DNA of 64,000 nucleotides from assembly GCA_050258755.1 (NCBI GenBank), contig JBLMZI010000011.1, positions 186,001 to 250,000 on the forward strand, read 5' to 3'. The stretch is from JBLMZI01 sp050258755. Lineage in GTDB: Bacteria > Bacillota > Syntrophomonadia > Syntrophomonadales > DTU052. The notes below the pieces were generated by a model. It saw nothing but the letters and a program-made list of their open reading frames with translations. It had not been told where the DNA came from and searched no databases. Of the stretch, positions 42,628 to 49,396 are shown piece after piece. The position numbers and the translations under genes are program-made. How positions within the stretch are numbered: the first letter of the stretch is position 1; the number at the start of each line of letters is the position of its first letter.

Positions 42628-43259
42628 TCGATATTTTTCTTTCCATCGGCGTTGTTGCGGCAGCCATTTCCGGGGCTTTGCTCGGAACCCGAAAGCGAAT
42701 GGACTTTTTCGGTATCATCGTTCTGGGGATCTCAACCGCTTTAGGCGGGGGAATTCTGCGGGACATTCTGATTGGGAACCTGCCGCCGGTTGCGCTGCGC
42801 GAACCGCTTCATATGGGTTTGAGCACCGCGGCTGCGATTCTAGTCATGTTTTTTCCGAAACGGTTCGCACGGCCGGCTTCCCTGCTGCTGTTTTTTGACG
42901 CTGTCGGCCTGGCCGTATTTACCGCCGTGGGAACCCGAATTGCCATGGACCAGGTGGTCACATCGACCTTCATCGCGGTGACGGTCGGCGTCATTACCGG
43001 GGTTGGCGGCGGGATTCTGCGTGACCTGTTCGCCCAGGAGATCCCGCTGGTGTTCCGGAAGGAGATTTATGCCACAGCTTCGATCATCGGCGCATTGGGG
43101 CTGGTATACAGCCGGCCATATTTTGGGTCGGGGAGTATGGCTCCTTTGTATATCTGTTTCGGCGTTACGCTGTTGGTTCGGCTGCTGACCCTCTATTTCG
43201 GCATCAATTCGGGTCATCCGGCGGAAGCGAACGAGCCGGCGGCCAGCGAATCGATGTAA
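42621..43259 (+). CDS. TRIC-type trimeric intracellular cation channel family protein (CTG start likely)
   Basis: About 212 residues with six or seven membrane helices in two repeats: SIGVVAAAISGALLGTRKRMDFFGIIVLGISTALGGGILRDILIG and DAVGLAVFTAVGTR...VTVGVITGVGGGILRDLFA. The GGGILRD motif of each half is the TRIC (YicG/UPF0126) hallmark; bacterial members conduct potassium or small solutes. The first methionine-type codon in frame (TTG 42678) would cut helix 1; the full helix requires a start at CTG 42621 or CTG 42624. The latter makes CTGA overlap the stop of the previous gene. AGGAAGGGGG is at 42602-42611. Confidence 0.8.
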   Translation: MLIDIFLSIGVVAAAISGALLGTRKRMDFFGIIVLGISTALGGGILRDILIGNLPPVALREPLHMGLSTAAAILVMFFPKRFARPASLLLFFDAVGLAVFTAVGTRIAMDQVVTSTFIAVTVGVITGVGGGILRDLFAQEIPLVFRKEIYATASIIGALGLVYSRPYFGSGSMAPLYICFGVTLLVRLLTLYFGINSGHPAEANEPAASESM

Positions 43260-43316
43260 GCCGGACGGAATAAATAGCGTAGAGTAAGGCAGACGGTGAT
43301 GAAGGGGTGGCGTGAA

Positions 43317-43709
43317 ATGAGAAAGTGGACAGCAATCCTGCTTGGCATGGTAATGTTCGGGCTTTTAGCGACCGGGTTGGCCTGTGCCGCGAAAACAAAA
43401 AGCGTTCGGGTCGACGAAAGCAATGCCGGGAAGGTGGTTCAGCTGCAGCGGGGGGATACGCTTCTGGTCTGTTTTAAAGAAAACCCAACGACCGGATACA
43501 GCTGGACCGGGCCTAAACCCTCGGCCAATCTGACCGTGACCCGGGACGAGTTTATTCCGCCGAAGAGCCAATTGGTGGGGGCTGGCGGCCAGCATTACTG
43601 GGCGTTTAAAGCCCGGTCGAAGGGAACGGTTTCCCTGGCATTTCGCTACGCCCGGCCCTGGGAAAGCGTGCAGCCCAAATGGGTGACCGTGACGGTCAAA
43701 ATTCGCTGA
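43317..43709 (+). CDS. chagasin-type (I42) cysteine protease inhibitor, secreted
   Basis: 130 residues. A signal peptide (MRKWTAILLGMVMFGLLATGLA) with a Cys at the junction; the lipobox is imperfect, so lipidation is uncertain. The mature part holds the three inhibitor loops of family I42: NPTTGYSW (BC loop), VGAGGQHYW (GxGG, DE loop) and RPWE (FG loop). It would block papain-like cysteine proteases in the envelope or outside the cell. No protease gene is near. The ATG at 43317 is preferred to 43296/43299 because of AAGGGG spacing. Confidence 0.88.
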   Translation: MRKWTAILLGMVMFGLLATGLACAAKTKSVRVDESNAGKVVQLQRGDTLLVCFKENPTTGYSWTGPKPSANLTVTRDEFIPPKSQLVGAGGQHYWAFKARSKGTVSLAFRYARPWESVQPKWVTVTVKIR

Positions 43710-43733
43710 ATCAGCAAGTATATCACACAATGA

Positions 43734-43757
43734 AAAACCCGCCGTTTGGCGGGTTTT
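43734..43757. terminator. bidirectional terminator
   Basis: AAAACCCGCC-GTTT-GGCGGGTTTT, a perfect 10-pair stem with T-runs on both strands. It serves both the chagasin-like gene (plus) and the PlsC-like gene (minus). Confidence 0.92.
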
Positions 43758-43761
43758 CGCT

Positions 43762-44328
43762 TTAGTAGATGTCGAGACAGAAGTTTTCCGGATATCGTCC
43801 TTTAATGTCTTTGTAATAACTTTTCAGCAGTTCCATATCGGCTTGAAAGTCGCCGGTAGGCATGAACCACGGGCCGATCTCGGCGATTCGTTTACCGTAG
43901 TCCAGATAGCTCAGCACAATTGGAACCCTGGCCTTCAGAGCAGCATAGTAAAAACCGGTTTTCCACTTGGGTACCCGGTTCCGGGTTCCTTCCGGCGGAA
44001 TCAGCATAATGATGTCTTCTTCCCCGGCAAGCAGCGCAGCGAGCGCATCCACCTTGTTCATGCTCTTTTCCCGGTTCACGCCGACTGCCCCCGATTCCCG
44101 CAGCAGGCCGCCAACCCAAAACTTATGCAGCCATTCCCGCTTGATCACAAAGCGGACCGGAACATTCATCCGGTAAAACGCCGCCCGTGCAATGACGAAA
44201 TCCCAGTTGCTGGTGTGCGGCGCCGCGACCATCACGCACCGCTTGATCTCACCCGGAAGTCCCCCTTGAAATTTCCACCCGAAAAACCAGAAGAAAAACA
44301 ATAATACCTGCTTCAGCACGCCGTTCAT
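43762..44328 (-). CDS. PlsC-like 1-acylglycerol-3-phosphate acyltransferase
   Basis: 188 residues. The catalytic HX4D motif is HTSNWD (His38, Asp43); VRFVIKREWLHKFWVGGLL and IPPEGTRNRVPKWKTGFYYAALKARVPI supply the EGTR glycerophosphate site and the KxGF motif. A hydrophobic N-terminus (LLFFFWFFGW) anchors it to the membrane. It would acylate lysophosphatidate or a related acceptor; the short length and lone position leave the acceptor open. Confidence 0.85.
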   Translation of the reverse strand: MNGVLKQVLLFFFWFFGWKFQGGLPGEIKRCVMVAAPHTSNWDFVIARAAFYRMNVPVRFVIKREWLHKFWVGGLLRESGAVGVNREKSMNKVDALAALLAGEEDIIMLIPPEGTRNRVPKWKTGFYYAALKARVPIVLSYLDYGKRIAEIGPWFMPTGDFQADMELLKSYYKDIKGRYPENFCLDIY

Positions 44329-44485
44329 CGCTCCTCTATATAAGTGCTTCTAAGTGTATCATGCGGGGGACGCACTTGTCGAAAAGATGCTCGAATAGAT
44401 CGCCGCTGGGTGTCGGCCGGGTCGATGCAGGCGTTGTGAACGATGAATCGGCGGTGCGGCGGTTCCGGTGCTTGGCCTGCACTTG

Positions 44486-44503
44486 CCCCTAAATTTGGGC
44501 GAA
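44486..44503. promoter_or_regulatory. motif CCCCTAAATTTGGGCGAA before the chemoreceptor gene
   Basis: Identical at 17 of 18 bases to 34361-34378. It ends 98 bases before the chemoreceptor start. TAAA here plus a poor GTCATAAA downstream recall, but do not match, a sigma-28 promoter. Confidence 0.45.
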
Positions 44504-44561
44504 GCCGGGTCATAAAATAGGAAGGAAATTGATCGAATTTTGTCGAAACTCAAAAATAGAA

Positions 44562-44578
44562 GACCGGGCAGCCCGGTC
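44562..44578. repeat. GACCGGG-CAG-CCCGGTC hairpin next to the RBS
   Basis: A perfect 7+7 inverted repeat (or 8+8 around one base) immediately upstream of AGAAGGAGGAGGAG and 23 bases before the ATG. A stem here could shield the ribosome binding site or bind a regulator. Confidence 0.55.
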
Positions 44579-44601
44579 AGAGAGAAGGAGGAGGAGTTTA
44601 G

Positions 44602-45438
44602 ATGATACTAGAGACAACTTTCGAAGAATTTGCGGCGGCGTTTGCCCTGGTGATGCCCTATTTAAAAACAATATTCGGCAGGGATCTTGCGGTGAACATC
44701 TCAACACCAGACCACTTTGTGGCCTATCAGGGGGCGGATAGTTTTGATCTTCCAGTTCAACCGGGTATGCCGATTCCGAAAGAGGACCCGATGAATGCCG
44801 CCATGTCGATGAAACAGCAACTGATCGCACCAGTTCCAGTCGAGGCTTACGGCGTTCCGTTTAAGGCGGTGGTTACGCCGCTTCTGGATCGCCAGGGCAA
44901 GGTGCTTGGCTGCATTGGGATTGGACTGGTTCAAAAAACCGAGTCCCAGGTCATCGAATTAGCCAATAATGTCGGAGAATCCATGGACGAGGTTGCCGGT
45001 GCGGTAACCCAGATCGCAAGCGCTGCAATGGGGATCAATGAGCGGGAAAAGGAACTGCATAACAGTATCGAGCAAATTTCGGGCATCGCCCGCAAGATTG
45101 ACGATGTGTTGAATGGCATCAAGGTGATTGCTGACCAAACCAAAATGCTTGGCCTTAATGCCGCCATTGAAGCCGCCCGGGCTGGAGAAGCGGGCCGCGG
45201 ATTCGGCGTGGTGGCAGAGGAAATTCGGAAGCTGTCCGATGAATCAAAGAATACGGCGGAACAGATCCGCGCGTTGACGGTTCAGATTGACCGCTTCATT
45301 GCCGAAACACTTCAGAATTCCGAATCAACCGTTCGTTCCAGCGAAGAACAGGCCGCGGCGACCGAGGAGATCACGGCGAGCATCGAAGAAATTACGGCAC
45401 TGGCGGAACAGCTTCGCCGGATTGCCCAGCAGCTGTAG
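44602..45438 (+). CDS. soluble methyl-accepting chemotaxis-type protein
   Basis: 278 residues with no membrane helix. The N-terminal part (about 1-115) ends SVEAYGVPFKAVVTPLLDRQGKVLGCIGIGL, a Cache/PAS-like sheet that may bind a small ligand. The signalling part (about 120-278) has the hairpin tip IKVIADQTKMLGLNAAIEAARAGEAGRGFGVVAEEIRKLSDES, matching the conserved MCP tip, then a helix with possible methylation sites. It is shorter than transmembrane receptors and would signal to CheA from the cytoplasm. It is a lone gene with a good RBS and a terminator. Confidence 0.87.
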   Translation: MILETTFEEFAAAFALVMPYLKTIFGRDLAVNISTPDHFVAYQGADSFDLPVQPGMPIPKEDPMNAAMSMKQQLIAPVPVEAYGVPFKAVVTPLLDRQGKVLGCIGIGLVQKTESQVIELANNVGESMDEVAGAVTQIASAAMGINEREKELHNSIEQISGIARKIDDVLNGIKVIADQTKMLGLNAAIEAARAGEAGRGFGVVAEEIRKLSDESKNTAEQIRALTVQIDRFIAETLQNSESTVRSSEEQAAATEEITASIEEITALAEQLRRIAQQL

Positions 45439-45455
45439 GCGGGTCATTACATCCG

Positions 45456-45482
45456 AGGCCGCCTTAATGGCGGCCTTTTTCG
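45456..45482 (+). terminator. rho-independent terminator
   Basis: AGGCCGCC-TTAAT-GGCGGCCT plus TTTTT; a perfect 8-pair stem. Ends the chemoreceptor gene. Confidence 0.92.
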
Positions 45483-45605
45483 TACCGCAGTCCCGGAGTA
45501 GAATCCTTTCCGAATGATGCGAATGAGTATGTTCCGATCGAAGCGGGGAAACCTTGAATAGCGTCTTTGTTGGCATTATATTGGGAAAGGCAGTGCTTTG
45601 GTTCG

Positions 45606-46646
45606 ATGAGTCCAAATGATCAAAAACAAGCGATTTTCGCAGGCGGCTGCTTCTGGTGCATGGTCCCGCCCTTTCAGGCCCTTGATGGGGTGATTGAGGT
45701 CGAGGCCGGATACACTGGCGGGGAAATGCCCAACCCTACGTATGAAGAGGTTTGCGCGGGCGATACCGGGCATATTGAGGCTGTGCGGGTCACCTACGAT
45801 CCCAACCGGGTCGCTTATGAAACCTTGCTGGAGACCTTCTGGCGCCAGATTGATCCAACCGATCCGGAAGGCCAATTTTTTGACCGCGGCGCCTCTTACC
45901 GGACCGCCATCTTTTATTTTGATAAGGCGCAGCTGCGCGCAGCAGAGGGATCGAAGGCCGAATTGGCGCAAAGCGGGCTTTTTTCCGCGCCGATTGTGAC
46001 ACCGATTCTGGAGGCCCGCCCTTTTTATCGGGCGGAAGAGTATCACCAGGATTATCATGAGAAAAACCCGGTGCGGTATCAACTGTACCGGAGCGGATCC
46101 GGGCGCCAGCGGTTCCTGGATACGGTTTGGCGCTGGAAAGACTACCAACGCCGGGAAGAATTGAAGAAGCGGTTAACCCCGGTTCAGTTTGCGGTGACCC
46201 AGGAGAACGAAACAGAGCCTCCCTTTCGCAACGAATACTGGAATAATGAACGGGACGGGCTGTATGTGGACATTATTACCGGAACCCCTTTGTTCAGCTC
46301 GCGTGATAAATACCATTCCGGCTGCGGTTGGCCAAGTTTCACCCGCCCGATCGCCCCGGAAGCGGTCATTGAAAACACGGATCTCAGCCATGGCATGATT
46401 CGGAATGAAGTCCGCGGCCGGAATTCGGCCGCCCACCTGGGACACGTCTTCGATGACGGCCCCGGCCCGGACGGGCTTCGCTATTGCATTAACTCGGCGG
46501 CGCTGCGCTTTATTCCATTGGAGGAGCTTGAACAGGAAGGTTATGCGAGTTACCGGGCATGGTTTGAAGACGAATCCCAAAGGCCCATGGATAATCGGGA
46601 TTCGCATACGATTGGCGGAGACGAGCGGGGGCTGAATAACGGATAA
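45606..46646 (+). CDS. msrAB: bifunctional peptide methionine sulfoxide reductase MsrA/MsrB
   Basis: 346 residues. MsrA domain: FAGGCFWCMVPPF with catalytic Cys15, GYTGGEMPNPTYEEVCAGDTGH and EEYHQDYHEKNP. MsrB domain (about 190-320): YVDIITGTPLFSSRDKYHSGCGWPSF with a recycling Cys, HLGHVFDDGP and RYCINSAALRF with the catalytic Cys. The zinc CxxC pairs of one MsrB class are absent, as in the PilB-type enzyme. The fusion reduces both S- and R-methionine sulfoxide in proteins and needs a thioredoxin-like donor. No signal peptide, so cytoplasmic. The ATG at 45606 fits the domain start better than 45567. It faces the FTR/glutaredoxin genes. Confidence 0.93.
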   Translation: MSPNDQKQAIFAGGCFWCMVPPFQALDGVIEVEAGYTGGEMPNPTYEEVCAGDTGHIEAVRVTYDPNRVAYETLLETFWRQIDPTDPEGQFFDRGASYRTAIFYFDKAQLRAAEGSKAELAQSGLFSAPIVTPILEARPFYRAEEYHQDYHEKNPVRYQLYRSGSGRQRFLDTVWRWKDYQRREELKKRLTPVQFAVTQENETEPPFRNEYWNNERDGLYVDIITGTPLFSSRDKYHSGCGWPSFTRPIAPEAVIENTDLSHGMIRNEVRGRNSAAHLGHVFDDGPGPDGLRYCINSAALRFIPLEELEQEGYASYRAWFEDESQRPMDNRDSHTIGGDERGLNNG

Positions 46647-46679
46647 TCCAGCGGCCCCCCGAACAACCCGCTTCAGGCG

Positions 46680-47015
46680 CTACCAGATCCGGCGGTCCGG
46701 AATAGACTGCGCAGCCGCTTCGCCCCGGGCAATCCTTTCGGAAACATAAAGGGCGCAGTAGCAGGAGCCGTGCTCTTCGAGATCCTCGTCGCGATAATAG
46801 CAGGGGCAGATGATGTCCAGATCATCCGATTTCGCGCCCATCGCCAGCCGGCAGGGACAGGCCATATAGCCATAGCGGTCCTCATTGACCAGAAGGCCTT
46901 CCAGCAGATCGTTCACCAGGCCGCGGTCCGGATTCAGCTGGTAGCCGCAATCCGCGGCATCCCTGGTCAACCGTTGATAAAGGGCCTCGATGTTTTTCAT
47001 TTCAATGTCACTCAT
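46680..47015 (-). CDS. ferredoxin:thioredoxin reductase catalytic subunit-like protein
   Basis: 111 residues with the FTR beta-chain motif set: CGYQLNPD, CPCRLA, CPCYYRD and CYCALYVS, which hold one [4Fe-4S] cluster beside a redox disulfide. It takes electrons from ferredoxin and reduces thioredoxin-like proteins. The alpha subunit of plants is missing, as in other anaerobes. It starts with ATGA overlapping the stop of the glutaredoxin gene upstream, so the two are one operon; the glutaredoxin is the likely partner (inference). Confidence 0.85.
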   Translation of the reverse strand: MSDIEMKNIEALYQRLTRDAADCGYQLNPDRGLVNDLLEGLLVNEDRYGYMACPCRLAMGAKSDDLDIICPCYYRDEDLEEHGSCYCALYVSERIARGEAAAQSIPDRRIW

Positions 47016-47290
47016 AGGCTGATCGCCGCCTTGATTTGATCTTCTTTGAAACCGATAATGCACTGTTCTCCGATGATCAGGGTCGGGAACGACATGGCCG
47101 GATTGAATTTCGCCAGTTCACTGATCGTTGTTTTTCGTTCCTCGCCTTTTAGCCGGTCCACCTCAATCACATCAAAAGCAATACCCTGTTCCTGCATGAA
47201 TGCGCGGGTTTTCTTGCACCACCCGCAGGTGCTCAAGGCATACAGCAGGACCGGGCCAATATCTTTTCCATCCGTATGAATCATAGACAT
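47012..47290 (-). CDS. glutaredoxin-like thiol-disulfide protein
   Basis: 92 residues: LYALSTCGWCKKTRAFMQEQGI with a CGWC active site, then EVDRLKGEE and the cis-proline loop SFPTLIIGEQCIIGFKED. CGWC resembles small thioredoxin-like glutaredoxins of anaerobes rather than glutathione-dependent CPYC types. It is the first gene of the operon with the FTR-like subunit. AAAGGAGG precedes it but with a long spacer of about 14 bases, so ATG 47284 or weak initiation are possible. A G-rich hairpin lies 120 bases upstream. Confidence 0.85.
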   Translation of the reverse strand: MSMIHTDGKDIGPVLLYALSTCGWCKKTRAFMQEQGIAFDVIEVDRLKGEERKTTISELAKFNPAMSFPTLIIGEQCIIGFKEDQIKAAISL

Positions 47291-47734
47291 TTCTTATTCA
47301 TGAGCCTCCTTTCACAGGACTTTGTCTAGTATCTTCATGGTACGGGATTCGAAGGGGCTTGAATAGTCAATTTTCGATAAACGAACGCGGGGTTATCTTT
47401 CAAGAAAACACAAGCCGGGGGATAAAACCCCCGGCTGTGGTTGGGTGGGTATGGGAATCGGATGTTAGGGCGTAAAAGGATCTGAATACCAATAACGGAT
47501 GCTTGACTCATTATAAAATGAAAGCAGGTATTTTGGTAGCAGAATTTTTGAGAATCAAACATTACACGTCGGACTTTCTGTGTCGAATCATTGGAACACA
47601 TATGGCCAATGCCGGACAATGATCCCGAGAAATAGGCGATAACGGCCGATCCGCTTGGGCGCCAAAGAATGGATATGATATTCTTAACCCAAACCCAATA
47701 ACGATAGAGCGACGGATGATGGAGGTTTGGCTGC
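47291..47734. other. 444-base gap with a GC-rich hairpin
   Basis: No gene is convincing here. AGCCGGGGG-ATAAAA-CCCCCGGCT type inverted repeat is at 47412-47437; on the minus strand it is followed by TGTGTTTTCTT, so it may be a weak terminator or leader hairpin for the glutaredoxin operon. A minus-strand frame across the gap lacks a ribosome binding site and starts inside the next gene. Confidence 0.4.
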
Positions 47735-48070
47735 ATGTTTATCCTGTCCGATAAAACCAGCCGTTATATTCTAGAGAACGGGGGTCATGTCACGCTGAAA
47801 GTGGAGCGGGGACACGGGTATCACGAATCCCGGGACCTGGAAACCTGGATTGCGACGGCTTCCCTGGGTCAACCGGCGCCCGAAGAGCGGGAGCTGTTCC
47901 TGGTTACGGAACGAAAAGGGGTGACTATCTGGCATGCGCCTGAAATCCAGCCGATTGTCGGCGGCCGAAAAATCGAGATCCTGAGCAAATGGCACCTGCG
48001 CGGGAGGCAGCTAAAGCTCAGCGAGGCCAAACAATATCCGCGTTTCGTCAGTCCTAAATCCAAGAAATAA
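47735..48070 (+). CDS. conserved-looking small protein of unknown function
   Basis: 111 residues with a beta-rich middle (HVTLKVERGHGYHESRDLETWIATASLG) and a C-terminal basic stretch. No motif is recognised, no signal or membrane segment. GGAGG lies nine bases before the ATG. It is a lone gene; it could be a divergent Fe-S or nucleotide-binding helper, but nothing proves it. Confidence 0.6.
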   Translation: MFILSDKTSRYILENGGHVTLKVERGHGYHESRDLETWIATASLGQPAPEERELFLVTERKGVTIWHAPEIQPIVGGRKIEILSKWHLRGRQLKLSEAKQYPRFVSPKSKK

Positions 48071-48200
48071 GTTCCTTCAATTCACGCAAGGCCGAATAGA
48101 GTCGGCAGTCAAATCGCCATAGCTACGGCCACAGAGTTGTGCTATTTTTACACTAGATGCCTTGCGGGTACTTGATTATGAGTTTGGGGGGGCTTGCTTC

Positions 48201-49331
48201 ATGGAACGGCAGCAGATTATCGATAAGGCCATGGAATTGGGCTTTTGCGATATCGGATTCACCACCGCCGAGCCGTTTGAAACCCAGCGCGAGATATTGA
48301 GGGAACGGGCGGATTCCTACGCCTGGTTGGCTGAAAAGGGGACCGATCTTTTCGCGGGTGTAGATCCGGCTTCGGTCATGCCGAATGCACAATCAATCAT
48401 TGTTCTGGTGGACAACTACTATTCAGGCGCCTTTCCGGCTTCACTGGTCGGCAAATTTGGGCGCTGCTACCTGGACGACGACCGCGTGACCCGGGACGGG
48501 CTTGCGGTACGGATCAAACAATTTCGGGCTTTTCTCCGGGATCTCGGCATTGATTCAAAGGTTCCGTTTAACGTGCCGCACCGGCTGGCGGCAGCCCGAG
48601 CCGGGCTCGGGACATTCGGAAAAAACTGCCTGTTTTACGCTCGGGAAGGGGTGCGCGGGGCCTCATGGGTGAGCCCAATGGCGATTGTGGTCGATCGCCG
48701 GTTCGAACCGGACCCGCCTACAATGCGGCTCGGGTGTCCGGACTGGTGCCGGAATGCCTGCATTGCCGCCTGCCCGATGGGCGCGCTGCGCGGTCCCCAG
48801 AAAATTGATCCCAAACGCTGCATTTCCTATCTGAGCTACTATGGCGACGGTATTACCCCACCGGAACTCAGGGAACCGATGGGTATGTGGGTGTATGGCT
48901 GCGACCGGTGCCAGACGGTTTGCCCGCGCAACGAGCCGTGGACGGCGCAGAACCTGGCGCCCAATCCCCGTGTGGCCGCCAAAGCGGAAGATTTCGATTT
49001 GATCGCCCTGCTGCATATGGACCGGGACTACTTCAAACAAAGAATTTGGCCGCACATGTTTTACATGTCGTCCAAGGATATCTGGCGCTGGAAGATGAAT
49101 GTTGCCCGGGTGATGGGCAACAGCCATGATCCGGGTTATGTTCCGGAACTTCTGCGGGCGTTTCGCGAGAATGAGGATGAGCGGGTCCGCGGGATGATCG
49201 CCTGGGCCATGGGACGGCTTGGCGGGACTGAAGCGGCGGCGTTTTTATCGGACCAGGCGCCGGATGCCGAAGGGTTGGTCCGGGAAGAGATTGAAAGGGC
49301 CATGATCGCCCTTGCCGGATCAATTAAATAG
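48201..49331 (+). CDS. QueG-like [4Fe-4S] protein with HEAT-type tail
   Basis: 376 residues. The N-terminal cobalamin-binding-type fold (about 1-170) ends RAGLGTFGKNCLFYAREGVRGASW, and Fe-S motifs follow: CPDWCRNACIAACPMGAL and CDRCQTVCPRN; the C-terminus (about 300-376, VPELLRAFRENEDERVRGMIAWAMGRLGG) is a HEAT-like repeat. This is the layout of epoxyqueuosine reductase and its relatives. The segment KVPFNVPHRLAAARAGLG lacks the expected DTAPVLE-type catalytic Asp of QueG, so a different reductive reaction is possible. GGGGGGGC suits the ATG at 48201. Confidence 0.8.
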   Translation: MERQQIIDKAMELGFCDIGFTTAEPFETQREILRERADSYAWLAEKGTDLFAGVDPASVMPNAQSIIVLVDNYYSGAFPASLVGKFGRCYLDDDRVTRDGLAVRIKQFRAFLRDLGIDSKVPFNVPHRLAAARAGLGTFGKNCLFYAREGVRGASWVSPMAIVVDRRFEPDPPTMRLGCPDWCRNACIAACPMGALRGPQKIDPKRCISYLSYYGDGITPPELREPMGMWVYGCDRCQTVCPRNEPWTAQNLAPNPRVAAKAEDFDLIALLHMDRDYFKQRIWPHMFYMSSKDIWRWKMNVARVMGNSHDPGYVPELLRAFRENEDERVRGMIAWAMGRLGGTEAAAFLSDQAPDAEGLVREEIERAMIALAGSIK

Positions 49332-49341
49332 GGATCAGAAG

Positions 49342-49386
49342 AAAACGGCCGGGATTGCACAGCACCGTAATCCTGGCCGTTTTTTG
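49342..49386. terminator. terminator shared by the QueG-like and flagellin genes
   Basis: AAACGGCCGGGATT and AATCCTGGCCGTTT pair around GCACAGCACCG, with TTTTTTG on plus and TTTTCTTC on minus. It closes both convergent genes. Confidence 0.85.
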
Positions 49387-49396
49387 TTTCTTGTTG

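Noticed and set aside
47335..47736. Minus-strand 133-residue frame in the 47.3-47.7 kb gap
   Set aside because: No ribosome binding site, no recognisable motif, and it overlaps the RBS and start of the next gene.
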